A stretch of 64,000 nt of DNA from Methylovorus menthalis (GTDB taxonomy: Bacteria > Pseudomonadota > Gammaproteobacteria > Burkholderiales > Methylophilaceae), in the NCBI RefSeq assembly GCF_020523625.1, contig NZ_JAJAQH010000005.1, positions 159,327 to 223,326 of the forward strand. Reading direction: 5' to 3'. The notes below the pieces were generated by a model. The model was not told where the DNA came from, did no database searches, and saw nothing but the letters and a program-made list of their open reading frames with translations. Numbering within the stretch: the stretch's first letter is position 1; every line of letters begins with the position of its first letter. The position numbers were made by a program, and so were the translations under genes. This document shows, piece by piece, positions 16,083 through 25,057 of the stretch.

Positions 16083-17414
16083 TTAGTCTTCATCCTCGTC
16101 ACCCTCGCTCTCTTTGCCCAAGCCCAGCTTGGAAAGGCGATAGCGCAAGGTGCGAAAGCTCACTCCAAGCAATTTGGCGGCGGCTGTCTTGTTATGGCCG
16201 GTTTTTTCCAGCGCATTCAGAATCGCCTGCTTTTCTATGCTTTCCAGATAGTCTGGCAAGGGCAGGCCATTGGCTTCAATTTCAAGCGCGACCCGCTTGC
16301 TTTCGGTTTGCAAGCGCAAATCAGCGGGCTGCAGACTGCGGCCATCATGCAGGGTGAGTGCACGCTCGAGTATGGTTTCCAGCTCGCGTACGTTCCCGGG
16401 GTAGTAATGTTGCAGCAGCATTTGCTGGGTTTCACGCGCAATCAGCGGGACGTCAATTTTCTGGCTCTGGCACAAACGCTTGAGCAAGTATTGGCTGATA
16501 GGGGCAATGTCTTCGGGAATGTCGCGCAGGGCGGGCAGGTCAAGCGCAATTACATTAAGGCGGTAATAGAGATCTTGGCGGAATTGGCCGCGTTCCATCA
16601 TGGTGCTTAGATTGCGCTGCGAAGCACTGATGATGCGGACATCGATGGTTTCTTCCTTGCGCTGCCCCGGGATGGAAATCGATTTATCCTGAATGGCGCG
16701 CAGCAAGCGCACCTGGCTTGCCAGCGGCAGGGCGGCAATTTCCTTGAAAAACAGGGTACCCCCCGAGGCTTTTTGCAGCGCGCCGGGTTCATCTTCGTCG
16801 CCAAAGATTTCTTTTTCCAGCTGCTGCTCAGGGATGGCACTGCAGTCCAGCGTAATGAAGGCGCCGCTTTGGCGGGAGCTAGCCTGGTGAATCAGGCGTG
16901 CTACCAGCGATTTTCCGGTTCCGGCTTCGCCGCTGATGAAGACCGGAGCCTGGTTGCGCGAAAGCTTGGTGATGGTGGCGCGAATCTGTTGCAGGGCGTT
17001 GGATTCGCCGATCAGGCTAGGGCCAGTGGCATTGCCTGCCGCATTGGGCAGGTTGAGCGCGGATTGCACCAATGGCCGCAGTTGTTGCAGCGAAATGGGC
17101 TTGGTAATGTAATCAAAGGCCCCTGCCTTGAGGGCCGAGACCGCGTTGTCCGCACTGCCATACGCGGTAATGACGGCGACTGGCAGGCCGGCATGATGCT
17201 GGTTGATATGTCTTACCAAGTCCAGCCCGTTACCGTCGGGCAGGCGCATGTCGGTGAGGCACAAGGCGTAAGTTTTTTGCCTGAGCATGAATTTGGCATC
17301 GTCGAGATTGGCAGCGCTATCGGCTTTCAGGCCCATGCGAGTCAGCGTCATGACGATCAGTTCGCGGATGTCGTGTTCATCATCCACGACGAGGCAGTTG
17401 AGTGGGTTAGCCAT
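16083..17414 (-). CDS. PilR-like NtrC-family response regulator with a degenerate AAA+ domain
   Basis: The 443 residues comprise a receiver domain (Asp11/Asp12, phospho-acceptor Asp55 in LTDMRLPDGNG, Lys105), an AAA+ domain and a Fis-type helix-turn-helix (GHNKTAAAKLLGVSFRTLRYRL). Walker A is intact (GEAGTGKS, 162-169) and the FRQDLYYRLNV segment is kept. Two sigma-54 activator hallmarks are missing: after EIFG (202-205) the GAFTGA loop is replaced by a short acidic stretch (DEDEPG), and Walker B reads GGTLFFKE with Lys224 where Asp is expected. The partner kinase gene overlaps it by 8 bases. It probably cannot activate sigma-54 in the usual way. Confidence 0.8.
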   Translation of the reverse strand: MANPLNCLVVDDEHDIRELIVMTLTRMGLKADSAANLDDAKFMLRQKTYALCLTDMRLPDGNGLDLVRHINQHHAGLPVAVITAYGSADNAVSALKAGAFDYITKPISLQQLRPLVQSALNLPNAAGNATGPSLIGESNALQQIRATITKLSRNQAPVFISGEAGTGKSLVARLIHQASSRQSGAFITLDCSAIPEQQLEKEIFGDEDEPGALQKASGGTLFFKEIAALPLASQVRLLRAIQDKSISIPGQRKEETIDVRIISASQRNLSTMMERGQFRQDLYYRLNVIALDLPALRDIPEDIAPISQYLLKRLCQSQKIDVPLIARETQQMLLQHYYPGNVRELETILERALTLHDGRSLQPADLRLQTESKRVALEIEANGLPLPDYLESIEKQAILNALEKTGHNKTAAAKLLGVSFRTLRYRLSKLGLGKESEGDEDED

Positions 17415-18996
17415 TTTTTATAGTCATCGTAAAGAGGCTGCCTTGCGGAGTGGAGCTGCATTCCAGCCGCGTATTGTTGGCCTGACACAATTCGCGGGCG
17501 ATATACAATCCCAGGCCGGTTCCGGTTGCCTCGGTAGTGTAAAAGGGTTCAAACAAGTGTGGCATCACATCAGGTGCAATGCCTGGTCCATCGTCGCGAA
17601 TGGCGATGCGTATCGCACGTGAGCGCGATGAGCGGCGAATTCCCATATGCAGGCTTCCCTCCTGCTTTCGCCCGTGGCGCCAACCATTACGACAGATGTT
17701 CCACAATATCTGGTTGAGGTGCCTGTGGTCAAACATCACAATGTGGGCACCCGGCTGGATATCCAGCACAAATCCGCTGGCGGGGATGTTTTCGACCTGG
17801 CAGAACTGTTCATGAAACGCCTGCACGAAGCTATCGAGCGCCACCGCCTGCTGCTGCGTGCGGTCACGTCGGTTCAACTCCAGCACATCGGTGACGATGT
17901 GATCCAGTCGTTCCACGTTATCGGCCACGATGCGAAGTAACTTTTGCGAGCCAGGATCTGTAATGTCCTCTTGCAGCAGCTGATTGGCGTGGCTGATCGA
18001 GCTCAACGGGTTACGGATTTCATGCGCAATGTTGGCAGTCAGCTTGCCTAGCGCTGCCAGTTTGATCTGGTGAGCCTGGGTTTGTATCTGGCTCCAGTCT
18101 TCAATGAAGATGACAGCGCCCTGATCGCGCTGGTGATTTAGCGGCATGAAGCGCAGGCGAAGATCATGATGCGCGCTTTGCAGCTTGAAGATGGACTCCT
18201 GCTCGGTATGATCATCTATCCACTCCTGCATCAGTGCAACGACTTCCGGCAACGCTTGCAGGTTGGTGGGGGCCGGTGCTTCAGGGTCCAGTCCCAGCAG
18301 GATGATGGCTTGCTGGTTATGGTGCCGTAGCTGCATGGCATGGTCGACGACCAGCACGCCATCGTGCATTTCTTCAATGATCAGCGCATTGATCTGGGCC
18401 ATACTGGCAAGGTCGACGCCGCGTTCTGAGGCCAGCTTTTCGCTCTCGCGGGCTCGCTTGGCCAGGCTATGCGCTAGCCAGGCTGTGGCGTAGCAGCTGA
18501 GGCTGAGCATCACGGCGTGCGAGTAATCGACGATATTTTCCTGCCAGTGCAGGAGCTGGTAGGTTTGCTCCAGCAACAGCGCAATGGTGGCAAGCGATGC
18601 ATAAAACAGGGCCAGCCGTCCGCGGCTGATCAGACTGGCGGCTGCAATCGCCACTACCAGCAGCAAGCCTAGGCCGTTGCGTATGCCGCCCGAGGCGTAC
18701 ATCAGCATAATGATGAAGCCGATATCCATCACCACCAGCGTGGTCAGCTGGGTTGAAAAGCCAGGTTTTTTCAAGCCGGTGAATACAATCGCCACCAGGC
18801 TGATGCCGAGGTAGCCTAGTGCAATCTGAAAATACAGAGCTTTGTTGAAGTTTTCCCAGAAGGGCAGGTCATCCAGAAACTGGAAAGACACGACAAAGAT
18901 CAATGCAATGACGAGCCGGTAAAGATTGAATAACCCCATCGGCCGCCAGAAGGCGCGCTTCTCTATGGTGGGGGATGTTTCCGGGCTACTGCTCAT
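17407..18996 (-). CDS. PilS-like membrane sensor histidine kinase
   Basis: The 529-residue protein has about six N-terminal membrane helices (residues 20-190), a PAS-like region (IEEMHDGVLVVDHAMQLRHHN), and a complete kinase core: H-box IAHEIRNPLSSISHANQLL, N-box NQILWNICRNGWRHG, G1 DDGPGIAPD, F-box FEPFYTT and G2 GTGLGLYIAREL. This matches PilS, whose cognate regulator PilR controls pilin transcription. The start is at 18996, inside the end of the upstream small gene; longer frames to 19098 lack support. It overlaps the regulator gene by 8 bases. Confidence 0.85.
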   Translation of the reverse strand: MSSSPETSPTIEKRAFWRPMGLFNLYRLVIALIFVVSFQFLDDLPFWENFNKALYFQIALGYLGISLVAIVFTGLKKPGFSTQLTTLVVMDIGFIIMLMYASGGIRNGLGLLLVVAIAAASLISRGRLALFYASLATIALLLEQTYQLLHWQENIVDYSHAVMLSLSCYATAWLAHSLAKRARESEKLASERGVDLASMAQINALIIEEMHDGVLVVDHAMQLRHHNQQAIILLGLDPEAPAPTNLQALPEVVALMQEWIDDHTEQESIFKLQSAHHDLRLRFMPLNHQRDQGAVIFIEDWSQIQTQAHQIKLAALGKLTANIAHEIRNPLSSISHANQLLQEDITDPGSQKLLRIVADNVERLDHIVTDVLELNRRDRTQQQAVALDSFVQAFHEQFCQVENIPASGFVLDIQPGAHIVMFDHRHLNQILWNICRNGWRHGRKQEGSLHMGIRRSSRSRAIRIAIRDDGPGIAPDVMPHLFEPFYTTEATGTGLGLYIARELCQANNTRLECSSTPQGSLFTMTIKNG

Positions 18997-19228
18997 GATC
19001 GCGTGTTTGATCGGTACTGTGCAGTTGGGCGTGAGCCTCGCTGCAGTAATCTGTTTGCGCGATGCGCACGCTTTCGCTTTGTGGCAGATGTACGCCACAG
19101 TGCGCGCATTTCACCATCTTTTCCTCGTCAGAGGGGTGCGAATTGCGAGAGTTGAGGTTTTTTGCATAGCGCTTGAGGATGCTGTAGACCAGCCATGCAG
19201 CCACGGCCAGCAGTAATAGTTTTGCCAT
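18986..19228 (-). CDS. Small PP0621-family membrane protein with Cys/His cluster
   Basis: The 80-residue protein has one N-terminal membrane helix (LLLLAVAAWLVYSIL) followed by a cytosolic segment with Cys-Ala-His-Cys (KCAHCGVHLP) and, about 18 residues on, DYCSEAHAQLH. These could coordinate zinc. It resembles the PP0621 family of small proteins found beside pilS or ampD-type genes in proteobacteria. Function is unknown. Its last 11 bases overlap the start of the PilS-like gene, suggesting translational coupling. Confidence 0.72.
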   Translation of the reverse strand: MAKLLLLAVAAWLVYSILKRYAKNLNSRNSHPSDEEKMVKCAHCGVHLPQSESVRIAQTDYCSEAHAQLHSTDQTRDHEQ

Positions 19229-19425
19229 TGCGAATTTGCTATCTGATTGAGTGACTAATATCTTAATTGATTTTTACAATTCGACGGCAAGGATCGAAAC
19301 TCAACTGTTATACTGCATTGGCCAAGAACCACTGGGAATGCGGCTCAGGCCCTCTCCAGCGGTGTTTTATATCTCAAAGAACATGCCCGTCTGTACCCAA
19401 CATTATGTCTGCAACTGCATAGAAA

Positions 19426-20022
19426 ATGGCAACAGCTCAGGAACTCTCAAACTTTCTAGCCGAGGTTGAACGTCGCGCTTATCGACAAACTGCGTATGCA
19501 GTGCGTGATGAGCATGCTGCGCTCGATATTGTGCAGGATGCTATGCTCAAGCTCGCTGAAAAATATGGCGCGCGGCCGGCAGCAGAATTTCCCATGCTGT
19601 TTCAACGTATTCTGCAAAACACCATGCGTGATTTCTGGCGGCGCCAGAAAGTGCGCAATCTCTGGACCTCGTTACTTTCTTCCTTTGGCGGGCACTCCGC
19701 AGAGGATGATGACGAGCATGACCCTCTGGACACCATGGAAACTGGCCAGCGCAGCGAGGATGAGCCCGAGGCGCAGCTTGAGCGCAGTCAAACGATTGCT
19801 ATAATTGAACGTGCGATAGAAAAACTGCCAGCCCGTCAACGGGAAGCTTTCCTGATGCGTTACTGGGAGGATATGGATGTCGCCGAAACTGCCGCTGCGA
19901 TGGGATGCTCAGAGGGGAGCGTCAAGACCCATTGCTCCAGAGCAGTACATGCGCTTGCCGCAACATTACAAAACTATGGATTTAATCAACAGGGACTCAA
20001 GAAACCTGGAGCCGGATCATGA
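19426..20022 (+). CDS. ECF-type RNA polymerase sigma factor
   Basis: The 198-residue protein has sigma region 2 (RRAYRQTAYAVRDEHAALDIVQDAMLKLAEKY, then FPMLFQRILQNTMRDFWRR) and region 4 (LPARQREAFLMRYWEDMDVAETAAAMGCSEGSVKTHCSRAVHAL). They are joined by an acidic linker (about residues 85-115). It should direct transcription of a small regulon from the cytosol. It overlaps the next gene by 4 bases; that small membrane protein is a candidate anti-sigma factor. The 197 bases upstream, toward the divergent PP0621 gene, contain no convincing gene. Confidence 0.88.
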   Translation: MATAQELSNFLAEVERRAYRQTAYAVRDEHAALDIVQDAMLKLAEKYGARPAAEFPMLFQRILQNTMRDFWRRQKVRNLWTSLLSSFGGHSAEDDDEHDPLDTMETGQRSEDEPEAQLERSQTIAIIERAIEKLPARQREAFLMRYWEDMDVAETAAAMGCSEGSVKTHCSRAVHALAATLQNYGFNQQGLKKPGAGS

Positions 20023-20393
20023 ACCAGCAAGAATCTACCGTTAAACTAGTCGTTCAAGCGCTAGACGCCAGTGTCGAAGACCTGGATGACGAGGTCATTC
20101 GCCGTCTGGCGACGGCTCGTGAGCATGCCGTGTCGGCAATGCAGCCGCAATGGCAGGCTGCGGGCCACGCTGGCGTGTTCCGCAACCTTGGCAATTATGT
20201 CGTGCATCACCGCATGATGACCTCTGCTGCATTGCTGCTGGGGGCGCTGGTGTTCGGTTTTATCGTGACGCAGCATGTGATTGGCCAGCATCAGCTGGAG
20301 CAGGGTGATGCATTTCTGCTGGGTTCTGAGTTGCCGCCTGAAGCATATCTGGACAAAGGGTTTGATACATGGCTGCAACAAAACGCGCGCTAG
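20019..20393 (+). CDS. DUF3619 membrane protein, candidate anti-sigma factor
   Basis: The 124-residue protein has an N-terminal soluble segment with LDDEVIRRLATAREHAV, one membrane helix (MTSAALLLGALVFGFIV, about residues 67-84) and a short periplasmic tail. This topology and its position directly after the ECF sigma gene (4-base overlap) are typical of a membrane-bound anti-sigma factor. The DUF3619 assignment is by resemblance, and the anti-sigma role is inferred from context. It overlaps the next gene by 25 bases. Confidence 0.65.
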   Translation: MNQQESTVKLVVQALDASVEDLDDEVIRRLATAREHAVSAMQPQWQAAGHAGVFRNLGNYVVHHRMMTSAALLLGALVFGFIVTQHVIGQHQLEQGDAFLLGSELPPEAYLDKGFDTWLQQNAR

Positions 20394-20821
20394 GCCTGCT
20401 GTTGCTGGTCCTGCTGAGCGGGCCGGCCTGGGCAGAGGGTGAGGGTGGCAAGAGCGTGATGTTGAAGTGGTCGCAACTCACGGAAGATCAACGCAAGGTA
20501 TTGAACCCGCTTTCCAAAGAGTGGGATACCCTGCGCCCTTGGCAACGCGAGAAAATGCTGGATATTGCCCGTGACTATCCCAAGATGAATCTCCAGCAGC
20601 AGGCGCGTGTTCAGCAGCGCCTGAATGACTGGAGTCGCATGACCCCTTTCGAGCGCGAGAATGCACGCAAGAAATACCAGCAGTTCCAGTCTTTGCCTCC
20701 CGAAAAGCAGGAAGAATTGCGCAAGAAATGGCGCGAGTACCAAAGCCTGCCCGAGGCTCAGCGTGAAGGACTGCGCCGCGAGCAGCCGGATCTATACGAC
20801 GCCAACGAACTTGATAACTAG
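20369..20821 (+). CDS. DUF3106 exported protein
   Basis: The 150-residue protein has a signal peptide (ALGLLLLVLLSGPAWA) and then a charged, helical region with repeated 'W..L...QR..L.P' and 'W..M.P.ERE..R..Y..F..LPPE..EELR..W..Y' units, typical of DUF3106. The repeats suggest a periplasmic helical protein of unknown function that may take part in the same envelope response as the sigma factor. It starts within the end of the DUF3619 gene. Confidence 0.72.
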   Translation: MAATKRALGLLLLVLLSGPAWAEGEGGKSVMLKWSQLTEDQRKVLNPLSKEWDTLRPWQREKMLDIARDYPKMNLQQQARVQQRLNDWSRMTPFERENARKKYQQFQSLPPEKQEELRKKWREYQSLPEAQREGLRREQPDLYDANELDN

Positions 20822-20854
20822 CTCGCGCTGAATCTGGCCGGGCCCATTTCCCTG

Positions 20855-21280
20855 ATGACGCTACCTGACTCCCCCCGCTGGCCACGCCGCATTGCCGCTA
20901 TGCTCTATGAGGCCTTGCTGCTGGTGGCCATCTTGTTTTTTGCCACCTTCCTGTTTGTCATGTTGCTGGGTAGCGCTACCGAGGCTCCGGCACGGTATAT
21001 TCTGCAGGGGTATTTGTGGCTGGTAGCCGGAGGGTATCTGGTGTGGTCGTGGCGGCGCGGTGGGCAAACGTTGGCGATGCAGACCTGGCGCATTCGCGTC
21101 ACCAATCGCCAGGGTGGGGCATTGGACTGGCGTCAGGCTTGCTTGCGCTATGTCATCGCCAGTGTGTTTTTTGGGGTGGGATTTTTATGGGCCTTGTTTG
21201 ATCGTGAAGGCCTCTATCTGCATGACCGCCTGACTGGTTGCCGCTTGCAACTGGAACCACCCAAGCGTCCTGCCAAATAG
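20855..21280 (+). CDS. RDD family membrane protein
   Basis: The 141-residue protein has three or four membrane helices (residues 15-38, 48-65, 95-115). It carries RDD-type features: an early PRWPRRIAAMLYEALLL segment, RRGGQTLAMQTWRIRVTNRQGG between helices, and DREGLYLHDRLTGCRL near the end. The function of RDD proteins is generally unknown. It closes the ECF sigma operon and stops 5 bases before the convergent lptG stop. Confidence 0.78.
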   Translation: MTLPDSPRWPRRIAAMLYEALLLVAILFFATFLFVMLLGSATEAPARYILQGYLWLVAGGYLVWSWRRGGQTLAMQTWRIRVTNRQGGALDWRQACLRYVIASVFFGVGFLWALFDREGLYLHDRLTGCRLQLEPPKRPAK

Positions 21281-21285
21281 AATCG

Positions 21286-22356
21286 CTACCGGCGCTCGGC
21301 CATGAATAGCATGGTCAGGCCTGCCAGCAGGAACAGCAGTGTCGGTACCACCGCACTCATCAGTGGCGACCAGTCGTTGAGCAGCCCCAGGTGAACAAAC
21401 ACGCGGTTCAATACCTGATACACAATCCCCAGCATGATCCCGGCAAAAATCTTGGCGCTGGCGCCTCCCGAGCGTTGCTGCAAAAAGCCGAATGGCAGCG
21501 CCAGCACAACCATGACCAGCGATGCCAGCGGGTAAACCATTTTGGACCACAGGGCGATTTCATGCCGTGAGGTTTTCTGTTTGTTGGCACTCAGGTGGTG
21601 GATGTAGAAATACAGATTCCATGCGGACATCTTTTCCGGCACTACCAGCAATACATTCAGCAACTCCGGACGAATGAGCGATTGCCACTGGGCTTGGGGG
21701 AAAAACTCGGATTTGACCGTTTTATCCAGAAAATGCGTCTGTTGCACATCCTTCAGATGCCAGTTTTCTCCATCAAAACGACCAGTTTTGGCGTCACTGA
21801 TGGTGCGCAGGTGGAAGGTGTCATCAAATTCATAAATGTGGATATTCATGAGCCCCGAGTCCGGCATTACCTCTTCCACATTGACGAAACTGCGGCCATC
21901 CTTTACCCAAAGGCCAGAGCGAAAATCCTGCGCCACCACAGAGTCCGTGGCCTGTATTCGCAACCGCTGTGCGGTTTTTTCACTGTAAGGAGTGACAAAT
22001 TCACCGACAAAAAAGGTAATCAAGGCGAAGATCAGACCGACTTTCAGCAGTGAACGGGCAATGGTGGCAATGGAGATACCGCTGACGCGCAGGATGATCA
22101 GTTCAGAATGCCGGGATAATTGGCCCAATGCATACATGGTGCCGACCAGCACGGCCACGGGCACCACTTCATATACGTGCCCCGGGGCGCTTAAGAGCAC
22201 AAACATCAGCACCTTGTTCAGGCCATACGTGCCTTTGCCTATGCTTTCCAGTTCCTGGATCAGGTCAAAAAACGAAAACATGGCCAGCAGCGCGACCATG
22301 ATCAGCATGATGCTGGAAACGATTTCATGCGTCAGGTAACGGTTAAGCAGTTTCAT
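21286..22356 (-). CDS. lptG: LPS export ABC transporter permease LptG
   Basis: LptG and LptF form the inner-membrane permease of the Lpt machine, which extracts lipopolysaccharide for transport to the outer membrane. The 356-residue protein starts MKLLNRYLTHEI and has three N-terminal helices, a large periplasmic beta-jellyroll (about residues 125-260), and three C-terminal helices with LPFGFLQQRSGG. The frame is open upstream, but ATG 22356 overlaps the lptF stop by 4 bases, so the two are translationally coupled. The Lpt ATPase gene (lptB) is not in this window. Confidence 0.93.
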   Translation of the reverse strand: MKLLNRYLTHEIVSSIMLIMVALLAMFSFFDLIQELESIGKGTYGLNKVLMFVLLSAPGHVYEVVPVAVLVGTMYALGQLSRHSELIILRVSGISIATIARSLLKVGLIFALITFFVGEFVTPYSEKTAQRLRIQATDSVVAQDFRSGLWVKDGRSFVNVEEVMPDSGLMNIHIYEFDDTFHLRTISDAKTGRFDGENWHLKDVQQTHFLDKTVKSEFFPQAQWQSLIRPELLNVLLVVPEKMSAWNLYFYIHHLSANKQKTSRHEIALWSKMVYPLASLVMVVLALPFGFLQQRSGGASAKIFAGIMLGIVYQVLNRVFVHLGLLNDWSPLMSAVVPTLLFLLAGLTMLFMAERR

Positions 22357-23453
22357 GGCTTGAACCAGCTCAATTTCCAGAACGCCGGGATGAGTGGACG
22401 TTGCAGCAGGCGACGATAAAACATCCAGATGGTAAGCAACAGGAAGAACACATGCACCGGCCACAGCCCAACGACTGGATTGAGCTTGCCTTGCGTGAGC
22501 CAGGCTTGCACGATGCTGAGCATGTTGTTGTAAATAATGTAGATCAACAAGGCCAGCATCATGTTGGCGGAACGGCCGGAGCGGTTATCCACAAAGCTCA
22601 GGGGAATGGCCAGTAGCACCAGCAAAAACGCGGAGATGGGGATAGCCAGGCGCCATTGCAGCTCGGCGTTGTTGGCGGGGTTGTGATTTTTCAGCAACTC
22701 CAGGCTATCCAGTGCTGCGGTGCCCGGAGGCTGTTCCTTGACCTCGGTGGGCTCAATCCGAATGGAGTAGCGCTCAAACTCGGTGGTGGAGAATTCTGCC
22801 GTATTCGGTTTGCCTTCATAGCGGCGGCCATGTTCCATCACCAGGAAGTTATCGCCGTTTTCGGCCTCAATGCGGTGCCCCTGGCTGGCGACTACCACGC
22901 CCAGACGCTGATGCTGAACCGATTGAACAAAAATGTTTTTGACAACATTGCCCAGCTCGTCAAAGCTCTCGACGAAGAACACGCGATCAGCGTTACGCGA
23001 CTCCTTGAAGACGCCGGGGCTGATGGAAGCAAGCTCATCGCGGCTTTTCAGCTGGTCGCGGAATTCCGAACCTTTATTGGTGGCCCATGGGGTCACGAAC
23101 AGGCTCAGCACGGCAATGACGGCAACCACCGGGATGGCGAATGTCAGCACAGGGCGTATCCAGCCCGCCAAGCCCATGCCGGAGCTGAACCAGACCACCA
23201 TTTCACTATCACGATGCCAGCGTGTCAGTGTCAGCAACACCGCCAGGAATATGGTGAGGGAAAGAATCATGGGCAGGAACTTCAGCATACTGAAGCCCAA
23301 CAAAGTATTGATGGCATCGCTTGCCAGACTGCCTTTGGCGGCCACGCCAATGTAGTAGGCAACACGTTGCGCAATGACGATGCCGAACAGCACCAGAAAA
23401 GCGCCGATAGCGGTGCCCACAAGCTCTTGCAGCAGGGATCGTTTGAAGAGCAT
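22353..23453 (-). CDS. lptF: LPS export ABC transporter permease LptF
   Basis: The 366-residue protein is the second permease subunit of the LptBFGC complex. It begins MLFKRSLLQELVGTAIGAFLVLFGIV, has three N-terminal helices, a periplasmic domain (about residues 130-260, with AEFSTTEFERYSIRI) and three C-terminal helices including IPLSFVDNRSGRS, the pattern shared with LptG. It is first in the lptFG operon and divergent from pepA; the 93-base gap must contain both promoters. Confidence 0.93.
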   Translation of the reverse strand: MLFKRSLLQELVGTAIGAFLVLFGIVIAQRVAYYIGVAAKGSLASDAINTLLGFSMLKFLPMILSLTIFLAVLLTLTRWHRDSEMVVWFSSGMGLAGWIRPVLTFAIPVVAVIAVLSLFVTPWATNKGSEFRDQLKSRDELASISPGVFKESRNADRVFFVESFDELGNVVKNIFVQSVQHQRLGVVVASQGHRIEAENGDNFLVMEHGRRYEGKPNTAEFSTTEFERYSIRIEPTEVKEQPPGTAALDSLELLKNHNPANNAELQWRLAIPISAFLLVLLAIPLSFVDNRSGRSANMMLALLIYIIYNNMLSIVQAWLTQGKLNPVVGLWPVHVFFLLLTIWMFYRRLLQRPLIPAFWKLSWFKP

Positions 23454-23546
23454 AGGCTTAATTAAATGGTCTTGTGATCAAGGATTTTGAGTTACAGCGA
23501 AAACGCAGGATAATCAAAAGAAGCTTAATAAAAAGGATAACTTGGA

Positions 23547-25052
23547 ATGGAATTTAGCATAAAAACCGGCAATCCGGAAAAGCAACGTAGTGATTGCATC
23601 GTCGTGGGTGTATTTGACACGCGCAAACTGAGTGAGGCCGCCGTGGCGCTGGATCGTGCCGCAGAAGGGTATCTGACAACAGTGCTGGCGCGCGGCGATC
23701 TCGACGGCAAGCTGGGTTCCTGCCTGATGCTGCATAGCGTACCTGGTATCGCCAGTGATCGCGTATTGCTGGTTGGCCTTGGCAAGGTGACTGAATTCAA
23801 GGAGCGTGAGTACCGCCAGGCGGTGCGTGCTTCTTTCAAGGCGCTGAACGGTACCAGCGTCAAGACCGCCAGTTCCTATCTGGCCGATTTGCCAGTGAAG
23901 AAGCAGGATGCCGCCTGGAAGGCAGCTCAGGTCGCCGAGATTGGTCAGGACGTAGATTATCGGTTTGATGTCATGAAGGGCAAGGCCGCGCAGGAAGAAA
24001 AGGCAAAATCTGCCAAGCGTGTTTCCAAGCTGGCAGTTGCCTTTATCGAAAAATCGGAAGGCAAGCTGGCTGAGAGCGGCCTCAAGCAGGGTCTGGCATT
24101 GGCAGCAGGTGTGAGCTTGACCAAGGATCTGGGCAACCTGCCACCGAATGTATGTACCCCGACTTACCTTGCTGATCAGGCCAAAGCCATGGGCAAGCAA
24201 TATGGCTTGCAGGTTGAAGTGCTGGATCGCGACCAGATGGCCAAATTGGGCATGGGTTCATTCCTGGGCGTGGCACAAGGCAGTGCGCAACCGCCAAAGC
24301 TGATTGTGCTGCAGCATAAAAAAGGCAAGAAGAGCCAGAAGCCTGTCGTGTTGGTAGGCAAGGGCATTACCTTTGATACCGGTGGCATCTCCATCAAGCC
24401 CGGCGCTGAAATGGATGAAATGAAGTACGACATGTGCGGCGCAGCCAGCGTGTTGGGTACCTTCAAGGCAATTGCGGAAATGGATTTGCCGTTGAACGTT
24501 GTTGGTGTGATCCCGACCTGCGAAAACATGCCTGACGGTACCGCCATCAAGCCCGGAGATGTATTGACCAGTATGTCTGGCCAGACCATTGAAGTATTGA
24601 ATACGGATGCCGAAGGCCGCCTGATTCTGTGTGATGCGCTGACATATGCTGAACGCTTTGAACCTGCAGCCGTAGTCGACATCGCTACCCTGACCGGCGC
24701 TTGCGTTATTGCGCTGGGGCACCATGCCAGCGGTTTGTTCAGTAACAATGACAAGCTGGCACAAGAGCTGCTGGCAGCGGGTGAAACCTCTCATGACCGT
24801 GCCTGGCACATGCCTTTGTGGGAGGATTATCAACCACAGCTGGACAGCAATTTTGCCGATATGGCGAATATTGGTGGCCGTGCAGGTGGCAGCATTACCG
24901 CGGCCTGCTTCCTGTCGCGCTTCACCAAAAAGTACGAATGGGCCCACCTGGATATCGCTGGGACTGCATGGAAGTCTGGCAAGGACAAAGGCGGTACAGG
25001 CCGCCCAGTGCCTTTGCTGACCGAGTTCCTGGTAAAACGGGCAGCCAAGTAA
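23547..25052 (+). CDS. pepA: Leucyl aminopeptidase PepA (M17 family)
   Basis: PepA is a cytosolic, hexameric, dinuclear-metal aminopeptidase that removes N-terminal residues and in E. coli also acts as a DNA-binding architectural protein. The 501 residues include an N-terminal macro-like domain and the M17 catalytic signature [16 protein letters not shown], with metal ligands in [28 protein letters not shown] and TDAEGR. The length is typical. holC follows after 5 bases, a conserved gammaproteobacterial and betaproteobacterial pairing. Confidence 0.96.
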   Translation: MEFSIKTGNPEKQRSDCIVVGVFDTRKLSEAAVALDRAAEGYLTTVLARGDLDGKLGSCLMLHSVPGIASDRVLLVGLGKVTEFKEREYRQAVRASFKALNGTSVKTASSYLADLPVKKQDAAWKAAQVAEIGQDVDYRFDVMKGKAAQEEKAKSAKRVSKLAVAFIEKSEGKLAESGLKQGLALAAGVSLTKDLGNLPPNVCTPTYLADQAKAMGKQYGLQVEVLDRDQMAKLGMGSFLGVAQGSAQPPKLIVLQHKKGKKSQKPVVLVGKGITFDTGGISIKPGAEMDEMKYDMCGAASVLGTFKAIAEMDLPLNVVGVIPTCENMPDGTAIKPGDVLTSMSGQTIEVLNTDAEGRLILCDALTYAERFEPAAVVDIATLTGACVIALGHHASGLFSNNDKLAQELLAAGETSHDRAWHMPLWEDYQPQLDSNFADMANIGGRAGGSITAACFLSRFTKKYEWAHLDIAGTAWKSGKDKGGTGRPVPLLTEFLVKRAAK

Positions 25053-25057
25053 TCCGC

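Noticed and set aside
16773..17423. 216-codon plus-strand ORF opposite the PilR-like gene
   Set aside because: No ribosome-binding site or recognisable protein; it mirrors the regulator coding sequence.
19251..19469. 72-codon ORF ahead of the ECF sigma gene
   Set aside because: No ribosome-binding site; it overlaps the sigma factor start and has no recognisable features.
22656..23465. 269-codon plus-strand ORF opposite lptF
   Set aside because: Antisense to a well-supported lptF; composition is unnatural (His/Gln-rich).
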